Origin: Ailanthus altissimus
Lineage: Eukaryota > Streptophyta > Magnoliopsida > Sapindales > Simaroubaceae
DNA length: 64,000 nt
Direction of reading: 5' to 3'
NCBI GenBank assembly: GCA_946807835.1
Contig: OX327695.1
Coordinates: 28,378,501-28,442,500, forward strand
Positions within the stretch are counted from its first letter, which is position 1; every line of letters starts with the position of its first letter. A model generated the notes under the pieces. That model was not told where the DNA came from. It did no database searches and saw only the letters and a program-made list of their open reading frames with translations. A program made the position numbers and the translations under genes. Shown here piece by piece: positions 25,001 through 39,255 of this stretch.

Positions 25001-26153
25001 CAAAATTAATGTGACACAGAATAATGTTTTAGGATTTATGCTCTACAAGATGGATGTAGTTATCGTGTTTGGATCATTTAACCTATGGTTTTATTTATGT
25101 GAGCTTGTTAGTTTGAGAAGCTATAATTTGGTACTGCAAACAGTAAAATAGGTTCATGACCTACTTGTCTGATTTCTCTTAATTGAGAATGTGGCAATCA
25201 TTTGATTGGCATGCAGATACTACCTTTTTCTTCGAAATGTTGCCCTCTATAAACATATGCTCTTTAAACTTCATGTTAATGATTTGTTTCTGGTCTCCTG
25301 TTTCTAATTAATTATGGCATATAGACATATGTGTGAAAGAAACATTGTGATTCACTCAAATATTCTGTGATTTTCTAGGATGAAGTGCATGTGGAGAAGC
25401 ATGTATGAGAGTCATCAGGTTCAGATGCATATAGCTCAACAGCTCAAATATGTCAACACAATGCCATCTAGTGAACCAACGTCTGAGATTCACAGGCAAT
25501 TAACTCTCCAGCTTGAGCTCCAAGTTCAGCAATGGCACCAATCCTTCTGCAACCTGATCAAAGCCCAACAGGACTACATCCAGTCCCTCACGGGTTGGCT
25601 CCGCCTTAGCCTTTTTCAGTTTAACAAAAGCCCACTTTCAGGAAACTGTCAGGAGTCAGGAATTTACTCACTTTGTGAGGAATGGCAACAGGCAGTTGAC
25701 AGGATTCCTGACAAGGTAGCATCTGAAGGAATCAAGAGCTTCTTAACTGTGATTCAAGCCATTGTAGCTCAACAAACAGAAGAACATAAACAGAAGAAGA
25801 AGGCAGAGTCTGTCTTTAAGGACTTTGAGAAGAAGTCAGCTGAGCTGAGATCATTGGAGAGCAAGTATGGTCCATTTTCGATGCCCGACTCTTCTGGCAA
25901 GGACCCAGTTGCAGAGAAACAAGTGAAGGTGGAGACATTGAGAACAAGGGCGGAAGAAGAGAAGACCAAGCATGAGAAGTCAGTAAATGTGACGAGGGCA
26001 ATGACCATGAATAACCTGCAGATGGGGTTCCCTCATGTCTTTCAAGCAATGGTGGGATTTTCAAGTGTGTGCATGGAAGCATTTGAATCTGTTTACAATG
26101 AAGCCAAGCATATTTGTCAGAAGCATGATGTGAAGAGGATTCTACCTAATTGA
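22034..26153 (+). CDS. NRG2-like protein with DUF630 and DUF632 domains
   Basis: Plant-specific family named after Arabidopsis nitrate regulatory gene 2. The molecular role is regulatory and poorly known. Exons: 22034-22706, 22908-23116, 23458-23681 and 25379-26153, all in phase, giving 626 residues. ATG 22034 was chosen because it yields MGCWVSK, a probable N-myristoylation start that opens the DUF630 domain (about 1-60). The in-frame codons before it contain no ATG. Residues 69-124 are proline-rich, then comes the family motif STWDFWDPF (126-134) and an acidic stretch. DUF632 starts near 184 and includes ERLYAWEKKLFHEVK at the end of exon 2 and KCMWRSMYESHQVQ at the start of exon 4. Coiled-coil segments rich in Lys/Glu occur in exons 3 and 4. 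Intron 3 (1.7 kb) carries tandem repeats. Confidence 0.93.
24320..24935 (+). repeat. 201-bp tandem repeat, three copies, inside intron 3 of the NRG2-like gene
   Basis: Units start at TGGGCAAAATGGGTACC near 24348, 24549 and 24750. Each contains ATTTTATGGGGCCCTGTAA and TCCTGCTGTGTAGG, and ends with TTTGACTATAAGGA. A short partial unit (TGGGCAAAATGGATACC) precedes them at 24321. The third copy breaks off near 24935. Units differ by only a few bases, so the amplification is fairly recent. Confidence 0.9.
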
Positions 26154-26811
26154 AGTGAGAGCAGGAAACGAATGGCATATATATATATTTGGTATTATAT
26201 GTAGAGATGACACACCCAACTCAGTTGCCGGATTGACACATGGAGAAGTCCTGCAGGGCTCATCTCTATGCAAATTTTGTGCAGAAGTAACGTGGTAAAT
26301 CGCTGGCAAATTGAGGGGGATTGGTGTGGTGTCACTCAAGTATAGGAAGCGATGGAAACTTTATAATTAAGCAGATTTAAAAGTTCTTATGTAGGATTTA
26401 TATAGCTTGTTATTTTCTGTAATAGTAAAGCTTATTGATATGCTGAATCACTCCTATTAGGATTTATCTAATTTTATTTATGTATGTTTCTAAAAGGTGA
26501 ATTGCTCTACTGATGCATTTGATTTATGTTATGATGGTCAGTTTGCCGCAGAGTGTCTAAATCCAGCCGCAGAAATAATGCAGTGGCCAGTGGGTTTTCC
26601 ATGAGCACGTATCAAATTTATATATGTACTGAGCTAATTGTTGATGTTCTTCTAATGAATCAAGGATAAGGGAGATTGAAATATCCTCTCTTTTCCCCCA
26701 ACCTACCACTCCCCAGGCAAGAGTGATCCAAGGTCTCACGGACCCCTATTTCCATTCCAGAAGACAAGCTCAGGTTCACATTCAACAGCACATCCTTGTG
26801 CCCTTGACACA
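26154..26811. other. 3' flank of the NRG2-like gene
   Basis: Contains the probable 3' UTR up to about 26480 and spacer after it. No other gene recognised. Confidence 0.5.
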
Positions 26812-27210
26812 CTGCTTTTGCAAAAGCTAATATATCAGTCTGGTTAAATATACAACTACGTGCAAGTGAATATGCAGAAAGTATACTACAAAGAGGAGCT
26901 CTGGGTGCTATTCAGTGGCATATACTTGTGATCGGTAACAAATGCACATTCATACCCGTTTCCCCTGATACAATGCTAGTGCAAAAGCTAATCTAATATA
27001 TCATGAAGTCTGATTTAAATATACTACCAAGGTGAAGTTCAATATGCACAAAACATTCTACAAAAATAAGCTCAGACTGCCATTCAGTGGCATACCTTGT
27101 GAACTGTTACAGATGCATAAGACTGCGACCTGATACAATGCTTTTGCAAAAGTTAATATATCATGAAGTAAATTTGGTTGAAATATACAACTAAGTGTCA
27201 ACATGCACAA
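26812..27210. repeat. Tandem repeat of about 165 bp, 2.5 copies
   Basis: The core GCTTTTGCAAAAGCTAATAT recurs near 26814, 26975 (GCTAGTGCAAAAGCTAATC) and 27140. It is followed each time by a TTAAATATAC block and then ATTCAGTGGCATA. The array lies between the convergent NRG2-like and MYB-like genes. Confidence 0.75.
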
Positions 27211-27273
27211 AATATAGGATCACTGCACTTCAATATGCACAAAGGAGAGGACTTACTAAATAAAAAGTTTCCC

Positions 27274-27390
27274 CAATAACCTAGGATAGTGGATGGAACA
27301 CTGCACTTCCTAAAACAAAATGGAGGACCGACAAAATGAAAGTTATCCTCAATAACCTAGGATTGTAGATGGAACACTGCACTTCCTCAA
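27274..27390. repeat. 76-bp tandem duplication covering the stop region of the MYB-like gene
   Basis: CAATAACCTAGGAT followed by GATGGAACACTGCACTTCCT occurs at 27274 and again at 27350. The second copy holds the last codons and stop of the MYB-like CDS; the first lies just downstream of it in the sense of transcription. Confidence 0.85.
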
Positions 27391-28629
27391 TAACCAAATC
27401 ACTCTTTTGTTGCCTTTGAGAGACAAGAATGTTTCTCTTGCATTTGCGTTGTTGAACAGATCCAGAGCTGCAAGATAGACTTCTTGCTCAACTATTTGCA
27501 TTTCATCCAGTTCTTTGATACAATTCGCAATACTGTATTTTTCGTTACAATGGTTAATGGCAGCCGTTGCCAGCTTAGAAGAAGCTGCCATTTCCTGCAT
27601 AGCTTCTGCAATAGAACCATCAACACACTTGCGACCTCTCTTGCGCATGGCAATTGAACCATGTGTACCAGGCAGAAGTTCTTGATCATATGCCATGTTA
27701 TTGTCTTCATCATCAAACACTGATAAGATTTCCCCTTGAATTACGCTCAGGGGCTCTCGATGATAAAGTGAGGATGGAATCCCTCCCTCGATTTCAGCTG
27801 ATGGGTCACATTTCCCATGGGTTGTCGATTCAGAGAATATCGAACATAGTTGTTTGTAGATTGGGCAGCCATTGAATTTTATGTTCTCAGCTTCAGGATG
27901 TCCCTAATTAATTTCAACAGGAGCAGGTTACAGATAATTAATAAACAACATAAATCAGCTCCTGCCTCGGTCTAAAGGAGCTCAAGCCTAAAATGCAGAG
28001 AACCATTATTAGTTAGTCATGAAATTTATGTTTTGCCTCCATCAAGCATCATGGAATTTGTCCTAATTCTTGCACATTTTATCCAATGAGTAAACAATAA
28101 CCAAAAAAATTTTAAAGACAGGTATCTTCTTATAGGCAACAAAACTACCACAAAAATAAAATTGGAAAAGAGTAATACTACACATACAAAGTTAGGGTGG
28201 TACAAAGTATCTCAACTAACATGTCACTCAAAAGTGTAAGGAAAATACCTCAACGTCAGTCCATGCTTCGTTATTGGCGATAAAATGGCCGGTAGATTCA
28301 TCCCAACTGACGTCACCTCGATCAAGAAGTCTCTTCACAAGAGAATACTGCCTTCTCAAAACTGAATATCGGTTCTTGAGTTGATCCTTCTCCCATGTCA
28401 GACCAGTCTTTTTATGAAATCCATCACAAATTCGATTCCATGCTGTCCTATTAAAGGAATTGTTCTTCCTATACCCTAAACGAACTTGATCAACCATCAA
28501 GTCCACTAGTACCTCGGTCAAGAATGCTGTCCACCTAGCCCTCAAATGCCGTTCTTTTTGCAGAGTAAACCCACCAAAATTTGGTTTCTCAAACCCAACA
28601 ACATTTTGGTTCTCCATTGACAAATCCAT
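27349..28629 (-). CDS. MYB/SANT-like DNA-binding domain protein
   Basis: Probable nuclear DNA-binding protein of the Myb_DNA-bind_3 type, a plant family related to the MYB-like partner proteins of PIF/Harbinger transposons. Exons: 28249-28629 and 27349-27903, joined in phase, 311 residues. The ATG at 28629 is the first in frame; a second lies four codons on. The trihelix-like domain spans about residues 30-125 (RARWTAFLTEVLVDLM, TAWNRICDGFHKKTGL, DQLKNRYSVLRRQY) and runs on across the junction with HPEAENIKFNG. The C-terminal part has a basic patch (MRKRGRKC) and a helical segment ending in CSVPSTILGY. The exact DNA target is unknown. Both ends of the CDS lie in tandem duplications. Confidence 0.88.
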
Positions 28630-29790
28630 CAATCAGAACCTGAACAAATTCTGAACTTCACAACAGCCAGTTAAAAAAATATAACCTTCACCAATCTTTA
28701 AGTGCTAAAACACTTTTACATCTACAATTTTCAGCACATGGGTAATGTACTGTAATCAAATCACAGAAACAGTGATGACAGAACAAAGTATCTAAATTTT
28801 GCAAACACAAACAAAACAAGAATGCTGTTGGTTCTCCTTTGACAATTTCATCAATTAGCACCGAAGCAAACTTTGCAACAATCCAGTTTGAAAAATAGAA
28901 CCTTTATAAAACTTTAACCTCCGAAACAAAAAGTTTTCAGCAAATGGGTTATGTACTCGTAGCGGTGGCAAAATGAGTCATAACAAAATTATTCGACACG
29001 CTTTAAGCGAATATGGGTAGAAAAAATTGACATGATTAATAAAAGAATCAAATTCGTGTTATCCATTTATTAATCGTGTCGAATACGTGTTTGAAGTCTA
29101 CAATTCGCTAATTCATTTAAATCACATTTAATAAACAAATCGTATTCACGTCATTTGTGTATTTATTCATTCAAATTTCGTTTAATAAACAAATGAAATA
29201 TTTCATGTAAACGAATCAAATTATGTGTTATTATTCATTTAAGCTAATATAATCGTAAACTAATCGAATCATGTATAATGGTATAAATGAATTGAATTTG
29301 ATCAATTTATTTAAACGCATCTAGTCGTGTAATTTGAATATTAAACGAATTAAATTTGTATTTAAGTGTCTAATTCGTTTAGTAAACGAATCGTATACGA
29401 ATACAATAAAAAATTATTAATATCTTATATTGACACAACACGAATACGATTTGTTTACACAAATTGTCACCTTTATATACTCATTATTCTAAGTAAAAAA
29501 AAAAAAATTGTGATCACAAAGTAAAGTATCTAAATTTTTGGTAAACACAAACAAAACGAAAATACCGTCGGTTCTCCATTGACACTCCATAAATAAAAAC
29601 CCGAGGAAAATCTGAACTTCACAACAACTCAGTTTCAAAGTACAACCTTTATCAAGCTTTAAGCTCTAAAAACGAACAACTTTCAGCAAATGGGTAATGT
29701 ACTCGTTATTCCAAGTCAGAGAAACAGTGATCACAATGTAAAAGATCTTAACTTTTGCAAACACAGATGAAATAAAAATTACTGTTCAGC
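28608..29790. repeat. Three tandem units of about 225 bp upstream of, and including, the MYB-like start
   Basis: Units begin with GGTTCTCCATTGACA (28608), GGTTCTCCTTTGACA (28830) and GGTTCTCCATTGACA (29570). Each runs through an ACTTCACAACA-like segment, a CTTTAAG block, TTCAGCAAATGGGT and AATGTACT, and then CAGAAACAGTGAT. Unit 1 contains the start codon. Subtracting the 516-bp element inserted in unit 2 restores regular spacing. Confidence 0.8.
28962..29477. mobile_element. Non-autonomous hAT-like element
   Basis: A 516-bp insertion in the second tandem unit. Flanking 8-mers TACTCGTA (28954-28961) and TACTCATT (29478-29485) look like a diverged 8-bp target duplication, the hAT size. Ends are GGTGGCAAAA (28964) and, in reverse complement, AGGTGACAATT. 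The inside is rich in ACGAATACGA-type motifs and has no ORF. The uninterrupted neighbouring units give the pre-insertion sequence. Confidence 0.65.
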
Positions 29791-29880
29791 GATAAGAAGC
29801 TACTGTTCAAAGGGTGTAAGAATGTGAAGCATGTTGAAAGTGCAAATAAAATCCTGTGTAAAAAACCCTAAAGAAACATG

Positions 29881-29916
<36 letters not shown>
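29881..29916. repeat. Compound (AT)n(AG)n microsatellite
   Basis: Nine AT units followed by about nine AG units, in the upstream region of the MYB-like gene. Confidence 0.9.
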
Positions 29917-30665
29917 CATATTTACCTTTGACAAAATATTGACGATGATCCATGTGTCATCAAACGATATTTGCCCTGATTTAGGAACTTGGAGTTTTGA
30001 AGTCGTATAGAGAGAGCTAGTTTTCAAACAGAAGTGTGCCTTTTTTTCTGTCTTTGCAGTTGTGGGTTTAGGACAAGTGGACAATCATGGTTCAATTTTG
30101 CTAAAGTTGCCCCTAACTTCTAAATATTTACATTTCCCCCCTCTACAACAATTACATTACATTAAACCTCATCCACTATTCGTGGACAAGGCTAGAAATT
30201 TTCAGAAAAGCCACTCGCTGCATATTCTTACCTGTTACAGTTAACACAAGTGGTACCCCTCAGATTTTTGTCACAGTTTTTTATTTTTATTTTAAATCCA
30301 ACATCAAGGTCTAGAGTCAAGAATTTGGGACCAACACAAACAAGACTAAATTATATGAGGCGCCATCTAAGAGTCTAAATGGGTTGTCTTGGCACATTAA
30401 ATATCAAGTTTAATGTAATCATAGATCATTAACAGCAAAGAAGGATTTCGTCATCCTGCTTATCAATCCTACGAGGGCCCCTCCGTTCGTGCCTATAATT
30501 CGGCATGCTAGAGAATTTGAACATCGGGATTTTCCCACTTAAAAGAATATTTACATATGTTTTGCACTGCAAAATTGACAAGTTGCAATTAGCAATGAAT
30601 CTTTACAAATGAAAGTGTCAATCTTGAATCAGCCCTGCTTATCCGGAGATACGGCTACTTGTCAC
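29917..30665. other. MYB-like upstream region and RAD17 3' flank
   Basis: No further gene is visible. A possible splice donor facing left (GTAAATATG in minus reading, near 29926) could end a non-coding first exon of the MYB-like gene. Confidence 0.35.
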
Positions 30666-33600
30666 CTATTCTGTTTCAGAATCAGAAATCTCACTTTCTT
30701 GAACATCCAAATTCATCCTCTCAACACTATCTTGGACATCTTCTGTCTTGTTGTCGGGCATTGACGAGTCATGAGCTTCAGAGCCTACTGATGCTCTGTA
30801 TTCAAGCCATTTACGAAAAGGTGCGTAGTCAGTTGCAAAAACTGATAAGTCAGTTGAGCTTCTTACATTGAAAGCCATAGCTTTGTTCTTTACCATCTCC
30901 TTCTGCAAAGACATCCAAACAGAAAGGTTTAAACACAAACACGCAAAAAGACAAAAACAGAAAAGAGTAAAGTTTGAAGAACTGAGATAAGTCACATAAA
31001 GGTCACCAAATTAAATTAGCAACTCTTTATTGGAACTAGGTAATAATTTGCTTGTGTGTGTTTGTCTGCATAATTCCAGTTCCGAAATGCAACTCTATTA
31101 AAGTAGTTCACAGAAGTTCTAACCATCACAGGGCAATTTGATGTGCTCCCAACAAAGTCATCAATGTATTTCATCATAAAGAGTACAGCACTGAACTCAT
31201 TTTTCCTTTTTTCTTTTTCTTCTTATTTTGCAAAAACAGTGCTGTACTCTTTATGATGAAATACATTGATGTGCTGAAGTAAACAAAAATGATTTGGCAG
31301 TAGATGAAAGAATTAAACAAGCTAATTTCTTCTGCATGACCTAAGATAGTTCCCTTGCAGTACACTACCACCACTTGTTTAGATTTAAAATAGAATGGAA
31401 ATGCAGTTCGAATCAACAACAGGAATATTAGATGTACATGCATGAAAGTTGGATGCAAAGGAATGGAGCAAATTTAAAACCCACCTTATTGCGCAATGAT
31501 TGTTGTTCAACTTGCCAGAGCTTTGGCCTACGAATAGCATGCCACCTGCACGGTCAGAAAACTTGGTGAGACAATTCACAATGTAAAGACCACATAATCA
31601 AACAACTAAAGCATATAGATAAGCACCTAGAAGGCAATGGATGAGCATTTCCAAAAAGCACTCCACGAACAGCAACTGAAGCTGCAGCTGATTGTAGAAC
31701 ATTCTCTGGCTCGTTATATCTAGCCAACCTTCCTCGGAATGAAGCAAGAAGCAAGTCAGCATCACTTAAATATGAAGCCACAGCCCATGCATCATCCATT
31801 GCATCATCGCTGAGAAAATCTAGAACTACATGACAAATAATAAAGCAGTTGGTAAAAAGAATTGAAGTAGCATCAAGGAAAACAGATTATAGGTAACACA
31901 AGTTGCATCAATTTGCTCCCTTAGGAGTCTGTGCGTGTGTGCATGTGCATGCATGTGTTTTTGGCATTGGTGCTTCTGAGTGTGTGTGTGTGTGTGTGTG
32001 GAGGGTGAAGAGAAAGAGAGAGACAAAGCTACGGGAATTTCAAAAGCAATTTGTGGATAAAAATTACTCACCATTCTCATGTAGAAAATCAGCAGTAGTC
32101 CTTGCTTGCCCATGTGCTTGACAGAGAACCTTTTCTGGAGCATCCATTTTCAATGGTAATCTAGAAAATTTCTCCTTTACAAGAAATGCATCTTGGTCTA
32201 CAACACAAGCATTAGCTCAGAAATGAAAACTATTGCAGAAATATGGGAAAGAGTATTACTAATTGACCACATGATTAGAAAGTTGCAGGTTCCCCATCCT
32301 CATCCACTACTAAATTTTAAGCCTTCCCATTTTTTTTATTTTTTGAAAAACCCTAGAAGTAACTTTAATGATTGCATACCCATTTCTACTATATTATCAG
32401 CCTCTCTCTTGTTGTGTAAAAATTTTCCCAGAGCATGAAATAGGGAAAGTGTCTCATCTCGGCCAAACTGCATTAAAAATCCATTGTGCTCATCTGCTTT
32501 TCCTTTCGAGGAAGTAGGACTCAAGATGGATAAAGATAAATTAAGCATTGGATCTTGTTTCAGAGAGAAGAGCTGCAAGGTTGTAACTGCATGTCTGATG
32601 TCACCCCCACTGCTTTTTGCCAGCAGATCAATCTCTTCGGCAGTCAGATTACAATTCTCTTGTCTGCATATTTTAAGGAGGATCTTCTTAATGGAATTAG
32701 TTGTAATAGGATTAAAAGCCACCTGAAACCCCAAAACCAGAACTAAATGAGCATTTGGAACAACACAATTTTGGATCCACCAATACATCTTTTCAAGAAA
32801 GTAACCTTGCAAGCTCCAACATCCTCAAGAAAAGATGACAGCTCTTCAAAACTCCGTGCAGTACGATCACCTGAATCTGATTTTCCACAGTCAGTTACCA
32901 CTATAGCTGTTGGTATCTGAGTTGATCTCACAAGAAGTGATAAGCACTTTTGAAGTCTTTGAAAAGCAGTTCTTTCATTTGTCACAGGAAGGTCATCAAT
33001 TAGAAGCACAGCTGATGATGTTGATTCTCCAACAACAGACTGTGCAATGAGCCCATACTTCCTTATTCTCTCAACAAAATTCTCAAACTCGTCCAACTTT
33101 GATGCATACTGTACCCCTAGCAGCAAATAAATGAATGCCAAAAACAATAATAGACTGTTAGAAAGTAAAATTTAATCATGTTTAGTACAACCCAAGTCTC
33201 TAACAGACCCAAGAGTTCCACTCAACTTTAGTCTTAACGTAAAATATTTATTTGGATACCTGTATTACAATTATGCACATGTTCTTGCCAGATTGTGGGT
33301 GTTGGAGTGTCCCATTCATATAATCTGGCTCCAAGATGAGATGCAATCACACGGACGGTTGCCTACAAGATAGGAAGATCATTTCTTGAATACTAATATT
33401 GAAATTGTGACCAGCATTCAAGAACATCACTAAATCTTATGTGAATTGCTGCTCATCTCTCAATAAGTTTCTTTCTGTCACTAAATCACAATTAAACTGA
33501 GTACAGAGCAGAATTAATTGCAGTACTTGTATGCATAACACATACCCATAAAATAGGACACAAAAATTGCAACCACAAACCTCATAGTTCAATCATAAGA

Positions 33601-34919
33601 CATACAAGAAATCACAACAGTGGATAATTCAACTCTTCACCAAACAAAAAGTGAAAAAAGAGTTTTAAACAACACCATGCATAATAACACAATGTCTACA
33701 TACTATCACAAATAATCTTTTGCCAATTAACAATAAAATGGTTAATGTGTTACAAGAGAGACAACATACAGTTTTTCCAACTCCAGCTGGCCCTGCGATA
33801 ACAAGAACATGACTTCCAAATTCATCCTGTAAATAACAAAAAATAAACAACCATGCAGTTACACAATATAAATGAAATATTATGAAGTCAAAAAGAAAAA
33901 GAAACATAAATAACTACATTATTAGTTCATAGCATTATTTGTGTAATTTTACTTTTCATTAGGAACTTGAGTATAAAAACAATAGCTCATAACAACAAAT
34001 TACCATTGAATTTCTCAATCTTTTCTCAAACCATATCTTAACTTCTTCAACCTGCAAAAACAAAAACAAGAAGGATAAGATGATATTCACATAAGCAATA
34101 CAATTAAAAATTGATTAAACCTTCCCCTTGATGGGGAGAGGGAAAAAGGTTAACCTTCTTCTTTTGAACAGCAAGATCTCCCAAGGAACGAGGTTTGTAC
34201 TTATCAGCCCACAATTCATTTGTGCTGTTCCTTCCAGAGGCTGAACCATCTTCCCAGTTCCATTTAGCTTCTATTACGAAGAATTAGAATCTGGGTCACT
34301 ATAAATGCTATCATAAGTTTTGCTAACAACAAGAAAATAAAGCAGTTCTAGAAAACACAACATAAATGATGCTCAATGACAAAAAGAAATAAAAATTTAT
34401 CACATAAAAACTCTATTAAAATCATATTAAAAATCAGAGTTGATAGCAACAACATACCAGTTGACACCTTGGACCCATTAAGAAATTCATCAAAATCTTC
34501 AAAGGAAGACCTGACCTGCATTGAACACAAAGCAGTTCCACAACTATCAAACTTCAAAGTCACTAAAAAATTGAAGCTTCAAAAGTAAGTTCTACGTAAT
34601 GCAGTTAATTTACAAATTAGAGTAAAATTTTCATTTTTCAAAAACAAACACGAGTATTAATAAAAAAAAATAAAACTTTACTATTCCAGTAATATGAAAA
34701 AAAATTGGAGTATACCTGATCTGCAAAACTGGATTCACTAAACAACTGAAGCTGAGAGCTCGACAATCGAAGCCTTTTCGACGGCCCAGGGTGTGTAGGA
34801 GTAGCAGAGGACGTCGTAGCGGACTTCGCAGAGCTTTGATTCAAACTTAGTGAAAGATCAACCTCTTCATCCTCATCGTCTGATGATAATACGATCACTT
34901 CGTTCTGGTTCCTCATCAT
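30666..34919 (-). CDS. RAD17: Cell-cycle checkpoint clamp loader RAD17
   Basis: AAA+ subunit that with RFC2-5 loads the 9-1-1 clamp at damaged DNA in the nucleus. Twelve exons: 34716-34919, 34458-34515, 34155-34270, 34004-34051, 33770-33826, 33260-33362, 32806-33116, 32380-32722, 32072-32197, 31627-31819, 31485-31545 and 30666-30902. All join in phase, giving 618 residues, near the known plant length of about 600. The start of two adjacent Met codons at 34919 is the first ATG in frame. Residues 10-50 are acidic and Ser-rich. [12 protein letters not shown] is the family signature. Walker A is GPAGVGKT (154-161) and the Walker B-like motif is AVLLIDD (231-237). [13 protein letters not shown] is the sensor-2 region. 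The tail [21 protein letters not shown] has the conserved VER plus acidic end of Rad17 proteins. Confidence 0.97.
31159..31271. repeat. Perfect 35-bp inverted repeat in RAD17 intron 11
   Basis: The arm at 31159-31193 (starts CATCAATGTATTTCATCATA) is the exact reverse complement of 31237-31271, with a T-rich loop of 43 bases. It would fold into a hairpin in the pre-mRNA. Confidence 0.95.
31981..32000. repeat. (TG)10 microsatellite in RAD17 intron 9
   Basis: Ten TG units preceded by further GTGT-rich sequence from about 31931. Confidence 0.95.
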
Positions 34920-35133
34920 ATCCAGAAACAAAAAGCCCCAAATTTTACGATTCTGGCGGACAAAACCCTAACATAACGCGCGACATTAACGCCTCCACTA
35001 CTGAGATTCAAAAAACCCTAATTTCGACAGAGAACGAAGTGAAGAAGTTACGAAAGGTATTAAAAACGGAACCGTTTTTTGAATGCGGAATAAAACAGGG
35101 TGAGCAAAAATGGAATTTACAGTAGCGGAGGGG

Positions 35134-35141
35134 TATTTATA
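35134..35141 (-). promoter_or_regulatory. Probable TATA box of RAD17
   Basis: TATAAATA in minus reading, about 215 bases before the RAD17 start codon and next to the E2F-type site. Confidence 0.55.
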
Positions 35142-35148
35142 GAAAGAA

Positions 35149-35164
35149 TTTTCGCGGGAAAATT
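35149..35164. promoter_or_regulatory. E2F-type binding site in the RAD17 promoter
   Basis: TTTTCGCGGGAAAATT contains the E2F consensus core (TTTCGCGGGAAA) and is nearly palindromic. It lies 8 bases upstream of the RAD17 TATA box. E2F control is established for many S-phase and checkpoint genes, so this fits RAD17 function. Confidence 0.6.
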
Positions 35165-35979
35165 TTGGGGTTTTTGTGAGAGGGTTTTACGAGAAGGCGT
35201 ATAGCCGAAGCTAACGGGAGGATGGGCATCATGATGTACGGCCACCAACATCACTGTTTTATTGAATCGACAATCTGTGCCGTACGATTGCTTTTCAGAT
35301 TTGGGCTTCATTTTAAATTTATGGCCCGTGGGCCTAGTGTGAGAAAGTATGGGGCTTGTGAGCTATTAGTCCGTATGAACTTTTGGTGGACATTGTCAGT
35401 TACCATCGACCTTTCAAAACCAACGTACTTCAACAAATCTTTATCTAATATTTCAATTTACCCAACTATCAAACGGAGAAATTTTTATTTTAGATTTTTA
35501 ATTGTTTTTTTCTCAATGTTCACCTTTTTTCCTCGCCACATATCCTTCAACGGCAAACCCGTTACTCTCACGTTAAATAACCAATTCTTATTTAATGTCA
35601 CATCTCAAAGGGAGACACTTGGTGATATATTACTATACTTAAGAGAAAATGTACGCTATATTTCAAGTTACTCTTAATTCTATATTTTAAATTATAAAAA
35701 CAATTGTTGTGGTAAGTAATTAGACATGTGGTATGATTTTTTAATTAATATTAAAATTATTAACTTAAATTAATCAAACAAGGTTAATTTCTTTTTATAT
35801 TATCACTATCAAATCATCTAAATTTCTCACGAGAAGAAAAGTTAATTTCACAATTTCTCGCTTAACGGGACCTACTGCTCCGTCAATTAACGGCTTCACA
35901 CCAATCGCTCCATTCCCTACCAACCCCCACAGCTCCAATTATCATCCTTTCTTCTTCAACAAAACCCCAAAACTCAACG
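35165..35979. other. Divergent intergenic region between RAD17 and DHQS
   Basis: About 1.1 kb separates the two start codons. No gene is visible; ORFs here are chance. The DHQS-proximal 180 bases are C-rich, as in a plant 5' leader. Confidence 0.5.
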
Positions 35980-36044
35980 ATGTTAAATTCGATTCCGCTC
36001 CCCAAACGCAAAATCCCCGAAACTTCACGCCCGAACCGGAGTTC

Positions 36045-38911
<2,867 letters not shown>

Positions 38912-39130
38912 TTTCACATCTGTTTTGGGTTCTTCTTCCCAGTTTCCCCACAGTCTAGGACTATATCATTGTCTTATGTATTTTTAATGGTCATGCGTGG
39001 ATTCCTACCTGTACTTGATGTCTTATCACTTGGATTTCTCAAGTTCTGGTAGCAAAAGCCAGGACCAAGTTTTAATTTTAGAAATTATGGTGTGATTTTG
39101 GAAATTATTTATCAGTCAATAAACACGTCT

Positions 39131-39255
39131 CCTTTTTCTTCCTCGTTCAGTTTCATTGTTTATTCCACTGGGCCATGCTTGTTTTTAATAATCCTTTTTC
39201 TTCCTCATTCAGTTTCGTTGTTTATTCCACTGGGCCATCCTTGCTTTTAATAATT
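39131..39255. repeat. 62-bp tandem duplication downstream of DHQS
   Basis: CCTTTTTCTTCCTCGTTCAG (39131) recurs with few changes at 39193. Each unit ends in CCACTGGGCCAT and TTTTAATAAT. Confidence 0.9.

Noticed and set aside
31903..32143. ORFs across the TG repeat in RAD17
   Set aside because: They span intron 9 and the microsatellite. The real exon 9 is 32072-32197 on the minus strand.
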